DNA of 64,000 nt, taken from the NCBI RefSeq assembly GCF_914767665.1, contig NC_059505.1, positions 42,963,506 to 43,027,505 of the forward strand, given 5' to 3'. The notes under the pieces were generated by a model, which did not search any database, was not told the origin of the DNA, and worked only from the letters and a program-made list of their open reading frames with translations. The position numbers and the translations under genes are program-made. This stretch comes from Harmonia axyridis. Taxonomy: Eukaryota > Arthropoda > Insecta > Coleoptera > Coccinellidae. Below, piece after piece: positions 32,744-44,481 of this stretch (position 1 is its first letter; the number at the start of each line of letters is the position of its first letter).

Positions 32744-33775
32744 TCTAATTAACACTGACGAGAATTCGGTGGGAATATTTTGGATGAATCAGAGAGCCCA
32801 TGGCCAGTAGATCAGGGAAAATTGAAAAGTGCTGTCAGGGACAGATATCAATTGATAATCACTTAATTGGGTTTGCTTGGGAAATCATCTTCCATATCGA
32901 AAAATCTATGAATGTACATAGAACCTCACTTGAGGATTTAGAACTGGCTAGGCTGAAAGTGTGCTCCATAGCACTGCTCCATCTGTTCTGAATATTTGCA
33001 CAATATATTCTCAACTGTTTTTTTTATCCAATTTACAGAGTCCACAGATCTCATCTGCTGGCAGGCATATCATGTGTGTCTAATCAACACTGACGAAAAT
33101 TCGGTGGAAATATTTTGAAAGAATCAGAGAGCTCATGTCCAGCAGATCAGGGAGAATTGAAAAGTGCTGTAAGGGACAGATATCAATTGATAATCACTTA
33201 ATTGAGTTTGCTTGAGAAATCTCAATTAGATCGTCTACCATATCGGAAAAATCTATGAATGTACATAGAAGCCCTCACTTGAGGATTTAGAACTGGCTAG
33301 GCTGAAAGTGTGCTCCATAGCACTGCTCCATCTGTTCTGAATAATTGCACAGTATATCCTCAACTGTTTTTTTATTCAATTCACAGAGTCCACAGATCTC
33401 ATCAGCTGGCAGGCATATCATGTGTGTCTAATTAACACTGACGAAAATTCGGTGGGAATATTTTGGATGAATCAGAGAGCCCACGGCCAGTAGATCAGAG
33501 AGAATTGAAAAGTGTTGTAAGGGACAGATATCAATTGATAATCACTTAATTGGATTTGCTTGAGAAATCTCAATTAGATCGTCTACCATATCGGAAAATC
33601 TATGAATGCACATAGAAGCCCACACTTGAGGATTTAGAAGCGGCTAGGCTGAAAGTGTGCTCCATAGAACTGCTCCATCTGCTCTGAATATTTGCACAGT
33701 ACATCCTCAACTGTTTTTTTCATCCAATTTACAGAGTCCACAGATCTCATCTGCTGGCAGGCATATCATGCATAA
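32744..33775 (-). repeat. Triplicated LINE tail, three direct units of 335-349 bp
   Basis: Units begin at 32744, 33079 and 33427 with TCTAATTAACACTGACGA or a one-base variant. Each ends in the sequence whose complement encodes CLPADEICGLCKLDKKTVED, the cysteine/histidine tail of an RNase H LINE. The first 110 bp of each unit (CACTGACG, AATCAGAGAGCCCA, AATTGAAAAGTG and similar) is not LINE-like and was amplified with it. Identity between units is high, so amplification came well after the LINE inserted. The same tail occurs in the other orientation at 13760-13960. Confidence 0.85.
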
Positions 33776-34200
33776 CAGAAGGTGTTTATACTAGCAGTGT
33801 CAAGCCAGCAGTTCTCGAAGCTCAGTTCATTACAGTTGCATGGATTTTCTTTGAAGAACCCTCAAATCTTTTCACTCACGCTACTCTGAGAGTATGTCTC
33901 TAGGTGACTATCTTATTTCAGAACATCCTTTGCTGAAATACTGCTTTGTAGTATATTTCTTCAGTCCACAGTAGGGTTTAGGTCCAGATGGAGATACACT
34001 TCTTTATGCAAGTTCATCGGCTTGTTCATTGTTAACTCATAGCAGAGTTACTTTGTAAACTCCATCCAGATGTTTTATCATATTACTGCACTTCCAGATC
34101 AGCAAATAGCTCTGGCTATGCGATTACAAGTCCCTCAGAGTAATCTGAGCTTTGAAATGACCACACTTATGTTTGTTAAAATTCTGATCCATCCGTTGAA
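33776..34200 (-). mobile_element. RNase H LINE relic upstream of the triplicated tail
   Basis: Continuing on the minus strand, 'KHLDGVYKVTLLW', 'NNEQADELA' and 'SVSPSGPKPYCGLK' (about 34090-33960) match the middle of the RNase H domain. The CNCNELSFENCWLDTAS segment before the tail lies near 33835. The unit and the triplicated tail were originally one LINE. Confidence 0.55.
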
Positions 34201-34795
34201 CTTTTTGTCCTCCTACATGACGAAAACAACATTCAGAGGAGAAATTGCTCCCCTACTAGCGTCTGATCCCCATGGCTCTATAACCAGGCCAGAGTTGATT
34301 ATTACACCGTGAAGATTCTTCATATTCACGCTCCGTGGAGCTCACACTGCAGGGAGAGAACACGGTAAGGGAATGTAATTTCACGGTGCCCGATTATAAA
34401 TAAAATCTGGTTAGTTCGAAGACAGCTTCGATCTTTAAAAGCGCTCTAAAAGCCCCAGACCGTGTATGGAGTTACTTAGGGGGAGATGTCTGGGCTGCTC
34501 CTCGCTCCGGCAGGTGAGTTATATTGATTCCGGCGAACACCTGGCGTAATGAAGAATAAAGCTCCTCCGAGGAGGAGATGGACGATGATGAGACGGATCC
34601 GCTTAGGGCTCGACTGGAAGAGTATGGGTGAGATGGGCTTCAGGGCGTTCGATACGAAAAGGGGGAATTTGGGAGGAACTGCTCGAGTTTTATGAAGTGT
34701 GAGATAATCGAATGTGAGGTTTGACGAATTAATTATAATTCTGTATAAGATTCCTTATTTTCAAATACAAAACAACTTTTTTGGTTCAATTCATA
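34201..34795. other. Unassigned GC-richer stretch
   Basis: No gene recognised. 34310-34660 is GC-rich relative to the window and includes GAGAACACGGTAAGG, a donor-like sequence near 34358, but no coding frame supports an exon. Confidence 0.3.
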
Positions 34796-35265
34796 GAGTA
34801 ATGAACATAGATAGAGGGTGTATACGCAATTTTTACATGTCCCCGACATGGTTAGATTACGTTGTCGGATTGTGATATATTTTCAAATCCACAATTTTAC
34901 TATATCGTTATGGATGTATATTATATTGAATGAAATATATTTATTTGAGTGATTCCCGATTAAATATGCAAATTTGAATATTTGGAATCCGATATTTGTC
35001 CTAATTGTCGAATTTATAATAAGCAGAATATTTATTATTTTCTGTATCTACCTGCTGAAATCAAAGGTTTGGCAACTTTTGCTCTCCTAGTGTCATTGGT
35101 TGTTTCACGTCGTTTGGCGTGCTTGAAGTTTGTTTTCTGAATTTTTAATATATTTAGGTATTTACTTCGATATATTTTGAGTTAATATGAAAAGTTGATT
35201 CACTATGGGCATAAGAAGTGCTTCTTCGGGGTGAAACATTTCTTTTTCAGATAGTTATCATACTC
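34796..35265 (+). repeat. Dispersed repeat family K, copy 1
   Basis: It starts with GAGTAATGAACATAGATAGA and matches the reverse complement of 38170-38632 for about 460 bp, including AAAGTTTGGCAACTTTTGCTC-like words and a TGTCCCCGACATG end. Flanking target duplications were not identified. The end motif suggests a MITE-like element of unknown superfamily. Confidence 0.75.
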
Positions 35266-35269
35266 ATTG

Positions 35270-35990
35270 CGCTGTATAAGAAACGAGTACACAAAAAAGT
35301 CATTTTCCAGAAATCCCCAAACCTGTCACTTTATCTCGTCAAGCCCCGTTCAGACGATAAGCCCGGCCAAAATGACATCTAGAGCGATCCATCTAAAACA
35401 ACCACGACTAATTTCATTCTCTAATCCTTGCCACTTTTCGTCAGGCTGTCTGCAGCTCGGCGGTGTTACGTTGTCACGTAGCATCGATTTCGTGGCAACC
35501 TAATGCCCTCATTCCCTGCTTGAACAGCCTTGATTGATGCTCGCTGTTTATTTGGGGGAGAGCGCGCTTTGAAAGTTGGCTATTCTGCATTGCCGGAGGG
35601 TGGAATGGACGAGGGGTAGATCCGACCTTGTTAACCGGAATGTGGAGGGGGATTTGAAACTTCTTGATTTCGTTTTGAATCAGCTATCAGTTGGATAATA
35701 TGAATCAACTGTTTCAAAAGTAACAACTATCCATATAGCGGGCTATTCAAAAAATGAGAACTCGGATTGGAAAGTATGGCTTTGAAACAATTTATTGAGA
35801 AGTGACAACATTTTCCGGAAATTTTGATAATTCAGAAACCAGAGAAGTTATCAATAATATGAATGATTCAGGTTATGTAATATTATATCGACGAAAACAT
35901 TAGGATACTTGACAGTCTATGTCAAGTTGCAGACATTCTCTTGGCTTTTGATCAAAGCACTGAATTTGATTACAATTGAATCTCAGAGTA
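35270..35990. other. Unassigned stretch
   Basis: No recognised gene. 35330-35640 is GC-richer, with an open frame at 35267-35503 that matches nothing known. Confidence 0.3.
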
Positions 35991-35995
35991 ATAAA

Positions 35996-36115
35996 CATAG
36001 ATAGAGGAAGCATATGTCATTTTCAGTGAGCAAATTTTGTTCCCAACATGAACTATTAGATTTGACATGAAGCGAGTGGAAATGAAAACATATTAGTGAC
36101 GGAAAATGTCGAATG
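35996..36115 (+). repeat. Dispersed repeat family K, short copy
   Basis: GAGTAATAAACATAGATAGA starts a 110-bp match to the left part of 38080-38170 and to 18345-18465. The body of the element is absent. Confidence 0.6.
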
Positions 36116-36119
36116 TTTT

Positions 36120-37005
36120 ATTCGCATTGAGAATAATCACATTGCTGCCTAGGCAGGAAAAGTAATACTTTGTCGATTGATATACGTCTGCAAAGTTAAT
36201 ATTTGTTGTCAATCGTAGGAAAAAGATATTTTTTTGTGTATAAGAATCATTAGATAATTGTACAATCAAAATAACGAATTTGATATGGAATTCTTGCATT
36301 TTGACATTGCATGTGTCAGAAAGTTTTGCGAATGAAACAATTTTCTATCTATTCGGAGTAATGATTGACATTTAGCACCATCGGCGTGGGAAAGCGTGTC
36401 AACCACGCCGAAAGCGTGGGAACCGAAAAACCCTCATTTACGATCCACAAACCGAAACATGCACAGCCATCCAGGCTTTCGCACGTCGACACAATAAAAA
36501 AAACCAACGCTAATGCAGCCTCTCCCCGAACAGACCGACCCGCGTAAACGAACCGTAGTCATTTTTTTTTCAGCTCGCACAATACGCTCAGAATACGCCA
36601 AACAAAGAAATAATCCCACTCGCTTATCGTGGATATCCAATCTCCGGCCGCACAAAAGGGCGTCATTGTCCGTGACGTCGGGACGGCACAGAGCGACGCT
36701 TGTCCGAGGCAACATTCGGATCTAATTATCCGTTGACATGACTGGGATCACTTCAATATCTATATGCCGCACTTTGCGCCCGGCGATCGTCCTCGCAGCT
36801 TTTTCTCTCCTTTGTGTCGGTGACAGGGAGGAGTTTGACGCGTGTCCGGTCCAGAGGCATGCAGATCTCGTCTCGAGGTATCCGGAATACGTCACTTGGA
36901 TACGTCGGTTCGGTTGTTTTGACGTTGAATTTGGAATTAAGGAATCGTTCGAAATATATTTCACTAAATGAGTTGAAGAACAAGGTATTACTTAATACTT
37001 CGGTC
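36120..37005. other. Unassigned stretch with a CpG-rich core
   Basis: 36360-36930 is the most CpG-rich part of this neighbourhood, with overlapping open frames on both strands. None carries a recognisable domain. A short inverted repeat (GGCGTGG and CCACGCC) lies near 36383-36410. A conserved promoter or enhancer is possible. Confidence 0.35.
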
Positions 37006-37006
37006 A

Positions 37007-37022
37007 ATAGGTTACGGGCCCA
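37007..37022 (+). other. Copia-like primer-binding-site motif
   Basis: It is identical to 5985-6000 over 16 nt, and the preceding AATACTTCGGTCA resembles AACACTTCAGTCA there. This is the better-supported pair of the three motif sites. Confidence 0.4.
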
Positions 37023-37148
37023 TTCGGTGCGAACACATTTTTCCTTGGAAATTCAAATTCATTCATCGACATAGTTACCTTCAGAAATGATGTACGGGTG
37101 TCCCAAACTTGTTGTCTAGTGAGGGAATCTCAAAATACCTTTGAGCTA

Positions 37149-37400
37149 TTAGGTTTACAACTTTGCTTCCGCCGTTTTGCAATAGATGTCTGTTAGTAGC
37201 AGTAAGTGGTAGTCGAAATAAATAGATTGTAGATGTCTTACAATAAGCGTAGGTATTTGTAAACATAGTGCCATCGAAATATTAGTCGATTTGTGTCTGC
37301 ATCATAAAGTTATTCTCGATTAACTATGTCAGCTTACGAGCCAAATTCTTGTTATTTGCGGGAGGATTCAATTTTCTGCTTCAATATGAAGCAAGTATTT
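37149..37400 (+). mobile_element. mariner end fragment, same family as 11907
   Basis: TTAGGTTTACAACTTTGCTT follows a TA and matches the first 245 bp of the element at 11907-12930 up to the presumed start of the transposase (CGGGAGG, then CAATATGAAG). The remainder is missing. It is a solo 5' end. Confidence 0.85.
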
Positions 37401-38079
37401 TACAATAAAGCCTCGAATTTCAGAAAAAAATGACGGAAATAAAGTTGTTCGCCTATGTAGTACCGCAGAATTTTTTTCCAGAGGAAAGATTAATTTGCTT
37501 CAAGGAATTTAAATGTTTTCTAAATATAATGAAAATTCCTTGTTATTCTTCTAGGTCTAGCCTCGAGCCCCAGGCAAGAAAAATCCAATTATCCTCGAAA
37601 TTCCTCGACAGACAATAAATCTGGATAAAAATTAAAAATATTTGTCGCTCGTTCTTCCGCTCTATACGTCCGTTATCAATGTTTTGCTCATTTTTTTTTT
37701 TTTTTTGGCTCGCTTTACGCCATCATGAAATATTTCCCGAGCAACGTAATGCAGCGTAATAATTCACTTGGGAACACGGGTAGGAGAATATGAGGAATGT
37801 CTTTCATTTTTATCCGTTGGAAAAGCTGTGAGAGTTGAGCAACTGCCTGTGTTCCTGCGGGAGGGGGAACGATCAGTTTTTATCGGCTCGGGTTCGGTAA
37901 AAAATGAGCGACATTGTTCTACACTTCATATTCTTCTTGAAAACGGTTCAGTGATTGCTCGAAAATTTTATAGTGACATGGAGAAAAATGACCTAAAAGA
38001 ACGATGTGATGGTTAGAATAGAACAGGAGGATTACATAAGAAATATGTGGAAATAATCGAAGAACACTTATTTATTGAT
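37401..38079. other. Unassigned stretch
   Basis: Nothing recognised. There is a long T run near 37690. The plus frame at 37768-38016 shows no domain. Confidence 0.35.
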
Positions 38080-38632
38080 GGTCATTTTCCGTAAGCGAAC
38101 TTTGTCTCCAAAATGAACTATTTAATTTGATATGAAGCCTGCGGAAATGAAAACATATCAATGATACGATATTTCACTCAATTCTCGAGTTTCTCCACAA
38201 AGAACGCACTTCTCATGTCCCACAGTGAATCAACGTTTCATATTAACTCAAAATATATTGAAATAAATACCTAAATATATCAGAAATTCAGAAAACAAAC
38301 TTCAAGCGCGCCAAACAACCGGAAACAGCCGATGACCCTAGGAGAGCAAAAGTTGCCAAACCTTGGATTTCAGAAGGTAGTTACAGAAAAAAATGAATAT
38401 TCTGCTTATTATAAATTTGACTATCAGGAAAAATATCGGATTCCAAATATTCAAATATGTATATTCAAACGGGAATCACTCAAATACATATATTTCATTC
38501 AATATAATATACATTTATAACGATATAGTAAAATTGTTTGTTTGAAAATATATCACAATCTGACAACGTAATCTGAACATGTTGGGGACATGTAAAAATT
38601 GCGTATACTCCCTCTACCTACGTTTATTACTT
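38080..38632 (-). repeat. Dispersed repeat family K, copy 2 (inverted relative to copy 1)
   Basis: It ends with CTCCCTCTACCTACGTTTAT and matches copy 1 at 34.8 kb in reverse orientation. On its left it carries the extra TCATTTTCCGTAAGCGAACT block that the two short copies share. It is probably the longest copy of the family here. Confidence 0.75.
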
Positions 38633-38639
38633 TATGGAA

Positions 38640-39320
38640 AACACTATATTTCAAGGGATTGTCATGTCAAATATTAGTCAAAAAATCTCATCGAATTACA
38701 TCAATTCCTCATCATCTACGTTTCGAAAACCATCCCCGCACACGTCACAACCCCCTCCCCTCCTCATCGAATAGCGTCACATGACAACCCCGCGATCCGC
38801 CAGCTGCTACATTAAACGTCCCTTAACTCAACCCTCATCCACAACCGGGGGTAAAGTACATCTAAACCCTCTCTCGGATCGCGCGCGCGAGCACAGTCTA
38901 TCTCGTTAGGGGCGCGAAAGCGACAATATATTTCATTTTGGCGCGAACAGAAACGACGCCCCGGGTCTGTGTACGGCGTCACGTCGAATTTGGACCGATT
39001 CGAATTCACGAAGACATCAATTTCCGCTTTCAATTCGATCCCGGAATTTATGTCGCGCGATTCGTTTGTTCCGCAGCATCCGTCGATTTGCGTGCTACGC
39101 CCTCGGTGAGGGGGATTTTTCATTCGAGCGCGAGGAAAAAATTGGTGGTTGCGGAATGGCGGATGCGCAGGGTACTTTTTTTTGTATATATCACTATAAC
39201 TTTTTATTTCTTTAGTTTGAGTTGTCTAAAATATTTCAGGATATCTGAGAAGACAGACTGTAATCCATTAGTGAAACATCAGATGGGATTCATCCCCAAA
39301 TTCAGGAATTAGAGTGATTA
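38640..39320. other. Unassigned CpG-rich stretch
   Basis: 38740-39170 is rich in CpG (for example CGGATCGCGCGCGCGAGCAC). It is open on both strands (38938-39312 plus, 39123-38812 minus). No domain is recognised. It could be a promoter-associated CpG island or an untranslated first exon. Confidence 0.35.
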
Positions 39321-40007
39321 GAATATTTTTGAGTGCAAAATGGCGAAGAAGCCAGTTTTGATTAAATCCCTTACAATAACTGTGTTCCTAAATTGGAGGT
39401 ACAAACGGAAATTACTAACTCCTTGGATCAATTTGAGGAAAAAAGTCCCATAAACATGGACCGACAAACATCTCGTTTCCGAGATACAGGATGTTAAAGT
39501 TGAAGTTTTTCAAGTTTTTTCTCATAGCACCTTTCCTTCACAAGATTTTCAACTTAAATTTGGCATAGATATTCCAATTTAAAGTTTTCGTTCTGTGATT
39601 TACTGATTTCGAATGCAAATCTACAGGGTGATATTTTGCTGGAACAGTTCCTGCTTCTTTTCTCCTAAACTTTTTTTTGGTGGACCACTGGTAGTTTAGA
39701 AAAATATAGAAAGAAACTCTGGTCCAGTTTTTGACTTTTTGATATCTTGTAGTATAGTCGTATCTGCTACCGATTTCGGTACAAAATTCAAAACGATTAT
39801 CTAGTCATCATCAAGAAAATCCAAATTATTAAAGAGATCTTGTAAGTAAGCTGTGTTGAATGAATTAATTATGTTTTATTACTTATATACCGGATCTGTA
39901 GCGAAGATGAATGAAGATTCGATGAACTAATCATAAAAAAAAGGACTACAAGAAACACCCTGTAGCTCGATAACAAAGCGTGGGCCAGCCCATGTTTATT
40001 GTATATA
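39321..40007. other. Dispersed repeat sequence flanking a mariner
   Basis: TGTGTTCCTAAATTGGAGGT near 39379 and its inverse near 40740 (ACCTCCAATTCAGGAACA) flank the mariner at 40008-40705. ACAGGATG and ACAGGGTG boxes, and AAAATGGCG words, occur on both sides. This looks like an older repeat into which the mariner inserted. No gene is seen. Confidence 0.4.
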
Positions 40008-40705
40008 TTAGGTCAAATGAAAAGTCCCCGGTCTGATGTACAGATGGCGGTGCTAGTATTAAATCCATATGCTTTTCAGTTACTACCAACATTCAAACGA
40101 TAAGTGTCAAAATTTGACATAAGTCCGACCATTAGTTTGTGAGATATTGAGTTGTGAGTGTAGCTATTTTTGTTATTTGAAAAAAGATGAAAAAAAAATT
40201 TCGTGTGATCTGCACACGATGAACCGAATCCAAAACGAGGAAAAACACAACAATCAGCTGGCAAGGTTATAGCATCACTATTCTGGGATGCGCAAGGTAT
40301 AATATTCATTGATTACCTAAAAAAGGTTTAGCGTACGGCCCCGTTCGAAGAAAAAAAAGGTGCTGTTTCATCCAAGACAATGCGCAGTGTCACAAATAAA
40401 TGAAACAATGGCTAAATTTCATGAAAAGTGCTTCGAATTGCTCCTGCATTCACCGTATTGGCCAGATCTGGCCCCCACCAACTTTTTCCTGTTCCCAGAC
40501 CTAAAAAGAATGCTGGCTGGAAAGAAATTTAGCGCCAATGAAGAAGTAATCGACGAAACTGAAGCCTTTTTTGAAAGACAAATCGTACTACAAAAATGGC
40601 ATTGAAAAGTTGGAAGATCGCTATAATCGCGCTGTATTGCCCTCGAAGGCAACTATATAGAATGAATGTGTTTTAATATGATCGGGGACTTTTCAATTCG
40701 TCTGT
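40008..40705 (+). mobile_element. irritans-subfamily mariner deletion derivative with both ends (copy M3)
   Basis: Both inverted repeats and both flanking TA dinucleotides are present (40006-40007 and 40706-40707), but the element is only 698 bp. A deletion near 40207 joins the start of the transposase (FRV) to HDEPNPKRGKTQQSAGKV, removing the DNA-binding region and the first aspartate. A second loss lies near 40325. The C-terminal part with the third aspartate is readable (40360-40605). It could be mobilised only by a transposase supplied elsewhere. Confidence 0.9.
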
Positions 40706-40709
40706 TAGA

Positions 40710-42683
40710 AAATTATCCATGAAATATCTCATTTTTCTATGTACCTCCAATTCAGGAACACCCTGTACATCTGAAAAATCCAGTACTTTAGAACTAAACA
40801 TTTGTAAATGTTTGTTGCAGAATGGCGGAGGAGCTGGTTACAATTCAATGAGTCTCAATAACTTTCAGTAGGAACGAGCAAAAAGTTTGAAATTTTCTGG
40901 GTCTGTTACGGATCTAAACATATCTATTCAATACAAGATTCAATCAAATCCGTCCAAAAGTTTCGGAGATAGATATATACAAATTATCCGAAATAATGTA
41001 ATGGTTGCAAAATGGCGAATGCGACGCTTGCAGTATAATTAAATCGTTTGAGATAGATAATGCACAGCTTTCGTTCCACACTTGTCTCTGCTGGAATTTT
41101 TGGCGCGCTAACCTCTCTCCCCTCCCACCTCTCGAAACTGAGTGTTAATGAGAACCGAAACCGAGTATGATGCATTGTCGCAGAGAGAAATTCGCTACAC
41201 GATGCGTACACATACATCAGCGGAGATGGAAAGGACCTCAAAGCATCCTAGGAATGATGGATAGGCATAGTTTAATGCCGGTATTGTTGTGAAACTTCTT
41301 TGTCAAATACCAACCAACACACATACACGACGAGATTGCTTTGTAACTTGCGCAACAATAGACGTATGTGATATGAAAGGGGAACTGTCAAGGCTCATGT
41401 TGAATTTCTGCCGGATTTGTATACAGGCTGATGCGTATTGGATGACACATAACTGTTCGGTGTTATTTTGGGAATTTCGATAATGAGCTGTCTAGTTGGA
41501 AGACGAGGAAATCTGAGAAATATTAATCCTAATATAGAAAGAGAGCGAACTGTTTGCATTATGACTTTTCTACTGAGTGTTTGGTGGAGGTTTGTCTGAA
41601 ATGAAGATGGTGATTCCTTGTTTGAAATTGAGTTATGTTATTAAGAATTCTTTTTCCTTTCGAAGTTGCCCCTCTTCAAAGATACGGATTTGTTCGTTCG
41701 TTTAAATTTTTGGTTCAATTTTTGATTCAATTTTCAAGATTCAATTTTTACTGATTTTTTCCAAGATTTCAAAGTCGATTATCAAAAAAAAAATTTCTCA
41801 GACAAGAATGTAATTATTCAAAAATTACTGGGGTAATTGCAAAAACTTGAAAGAAGAGCCAGAAGATATTTGAGTCCGAGAGACTCTTTAAAATTGTAAA
41901 CCCCTCTTGAAATTCATGCTGAGCATGATGAGAGTAATTCTCTAGGACGGAATACAATGAGCTGCTGGACAGTCCAATAAGCAGAAAAAACAATTATAAC
42001 AGCTCGTTATTGTCATAGTGATATTCTCGAATGAAAGAATTCTCATTTTCAGCCATTCCCTATCAGTATTCTCGTTTCTCTCAAACTGGAAAGCTCAAAA
42101 TCTGTAGACACGCTCGAGTTTCTGAAAAAGGAAAGTCACCTTGGACGGTATTTCGATTTTATTGGATATTAAGTGCAAAGTTCACTACTGTCAGGTATAA
42201 AGGGAATCCCTATAGGGGATTTGAGATTATACCCCCATTAAATGGGATCAGGCTTCGTTCTGTACGATCGTATTCCTTTATTTTAAACGTGGAACGTTCG
42301 GTGAGATATTGAATTGCAAATCGCCTTCCTATATTCTCGATGAAATATAGATTTGTGGATTTTAAAGCGAGACATCGAAGGTCTATGAATATTCAGATTG
42401 TTTCAGGTGGGATTTGTCCGGGATTGTAGGTTAGGATGTTTCATTTCAATGCGTTCGAGTATTGTCTTTTATTGATTCTTCATTATGGAGAATTTACTAT
42501 ACAGTAAATACATGAATACATAAGTATTCATGTAATGTACTTACTACAGAAAAAGTATTGAAAAGTAAGAGGAATGTATGAGGATATGTATCCTTTTTGA
42601 AGGATACTATGTTGAGGAATAAAGTCGATTTTTTTAAAAAAATGCGATTTTTATTGTTGAGTCTCGATAGAAGTGCGAATATA
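40710..42683. other. Unassigned stretch
   Basis: 40735-41010 continues the repeat described to the left of the mariner. The remainder is AT-rich with a few open frames (41289-41483 and 42031-42312 plus) and no recognised domain. Confidence 0.35.
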
Positions 42684-43525
42684 ATAGTTTATTATTCAAC
42701 GAGCGGTAATGTACCTATAGGTCATAACTCACGCAGATGAAGTTTGCAGCACGAGCCGCAGGCGAGTGCTGTAATTCATCAAGTGAGTTATGACCATTAC
42801 CGCAAGTTGAATACTATATTTTATCTACGACTATATCAATGAATACTATGAAAAAAATACAGACTTAGAATATAGACAGAAGGAACGGAAAATAAACATA
42901 TGTGCTCGTTTCCGAGTACAAAAGAGATGGAAACTTAGTATCACCAACCACAATCGAACTAGCTTCGGTTAGTTCGAATCCAGTACAGAGTACAGACATA
43001 GAACTATATTGAAAAACCTTAATAGTTGCCTATAAAAATGCATTAAAATATACCAAAAAACATTCCCTGTAAACGATGACTTAATGACCTTACTGCTACA
43101 CAAATCTTGAAAATTTTTTCAAACTCCTTTATATTTTTTTCGGGCAAGTATTTCTGTATGATAACATTAGCTGTTTGTCTTTTGAAAATGTATACCTATA
43201 CATATAATATTTCATCTTCACTATCTAAATTAATCGTTTTCAGCAAAATATTCACAACGATTAGATATCAACTTAATTTGAAAACGTCAAAATTATTAAA
43301 GTGACATTCCCTCGGACTCTCCTCCCCTCAATAACAATAATGGAATGTTCCCTTTCGGCCAATTGAATAGAAGCAGAGAAGTATATAAGCACAGATCCAT
43401 ATTTTCCGATTTATTATAGTGAGTTATAGTAGTGAGTTATTATAACTCACGCTGTTTGTTAAGAGATACTATTAATTGCTCAAAAGCAGTTGAATAATGA
43501 ATATATAATTCAATAGGAGTCGATA
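42684..43525. repeat. MITE-like repeat, copy 1 (about 840 bp)
   Basis: It starts ATAGTTTATTATTCAACGAG and ends near 43520 with TTGAATAATGAATATATAAT, so the termini are short imperfect inverted repeats. Near the left end is a palindrome with arms GGTCATAACTCAC and GTGAGTTATGACC around a CpG-rich inner hairpin (GCACGAGCCGCAGGCGAGTGC). Near the right end is GAGTTATTATAACTC. Most of the sequence is shared with 52128-52796. No transposase is encoded. Confidence 0.8.
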
Positions 43526-43529
43526 AAAA

Positions 43530-44480
43530 AAAATTATTATATATCGCTTTTGCCTCAATTAGACAAAAAAGCTGGCTTGTTTGTTTTTAGTCCTGGTGAA
43601 TATTTTGGGAGGTAATTTTGTACAACAACAGGAATAATAAATTCCTTCCTACCAATATAACATCATAATAACATTTATTTATTAGCCATATTATTCCTTT
43701 CACAGTAAAACACCCTTGCGAAGAAAAAACCCCTTTTTAATGTGAGTTTTTTTGCAGGGATATTCTCCTCGCTTCCACAGTACAATCAAGTCCAATAACA
43801 CTCCAACCTGACGGGCCACCGAAAAAAAACTTTTCTCTCTCCCCGAAAAAGAATGCCCTCGCACAAAAGTTAATTACATCCCTCATGGCTGCAGCAGAAG
43901 GGGTGAGGGAGGAGTTTAAAAAGTGTACGAATTACAGGGAAAATTTCTCTGCGCTTCTCCCTAGTCTAATAATAAAACGGATAATATAAATATTAATGTG
44001 AAGGTGAGCTTTTTCAGGCCAGAAATGCTGGAATAAAACGTCCGAAAAATTTAATTCAACTGTGTAAGCTACGCTAGATTAATACGTAGCCCACTCGGGC
44101 ATTCCGACCGTAGCTACAGTCGTAGTTCACTAATTAAGATCTCAAAGGTGCCTCTTTTCCTCGTTATTCATCCCGGTGGCTCACGTAAAAAATTGGGACG
44201 TTTATTCAGACGCGCTGAAGGAGTTATTCATGGTTCTGAATCGGTGCCGTCTTCATTCGGGACCAGACGTTTTCATCAACGTCGTGGGGAAAGTTATTGC
44301 TCGGAAGTATCGGAGAAAGAAGAATTTCGGTTCTGAAATGAAATTCATCGCTTAAACCTTTTGGAGGTGGTCTCTTCGGAGTATCAAGAGTAGATTTGAA
44401 TGATCGCATTTTCTGAAATTTCCATTATCCAAAATAGAGGTTCGAGTAAACTATAAAATTCGATTACACTCTATTACTAA
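43530..44480. other. Unassigned stretch
   Basis: No gene recognised. 44090-44340 is GC-richer, with an open frame at 44148-44336 of unknown nature. Confidence 0.35.
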
Positions 44481-44481
44481 C

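Noticed and set aside
38812..39312. Open frames of 103 and 124 codons on opposite strands as genes
   Set aside because: Both are open because of high CpG content and lack domains. It is better described as a possible CpG island.
41821..42010. Possible LINE fragment (RRARRYLSPRDSL wording)
   Set aside because: Only a short stretch looks LINE-like and the following residues do not fit any tail seen in the other copies.
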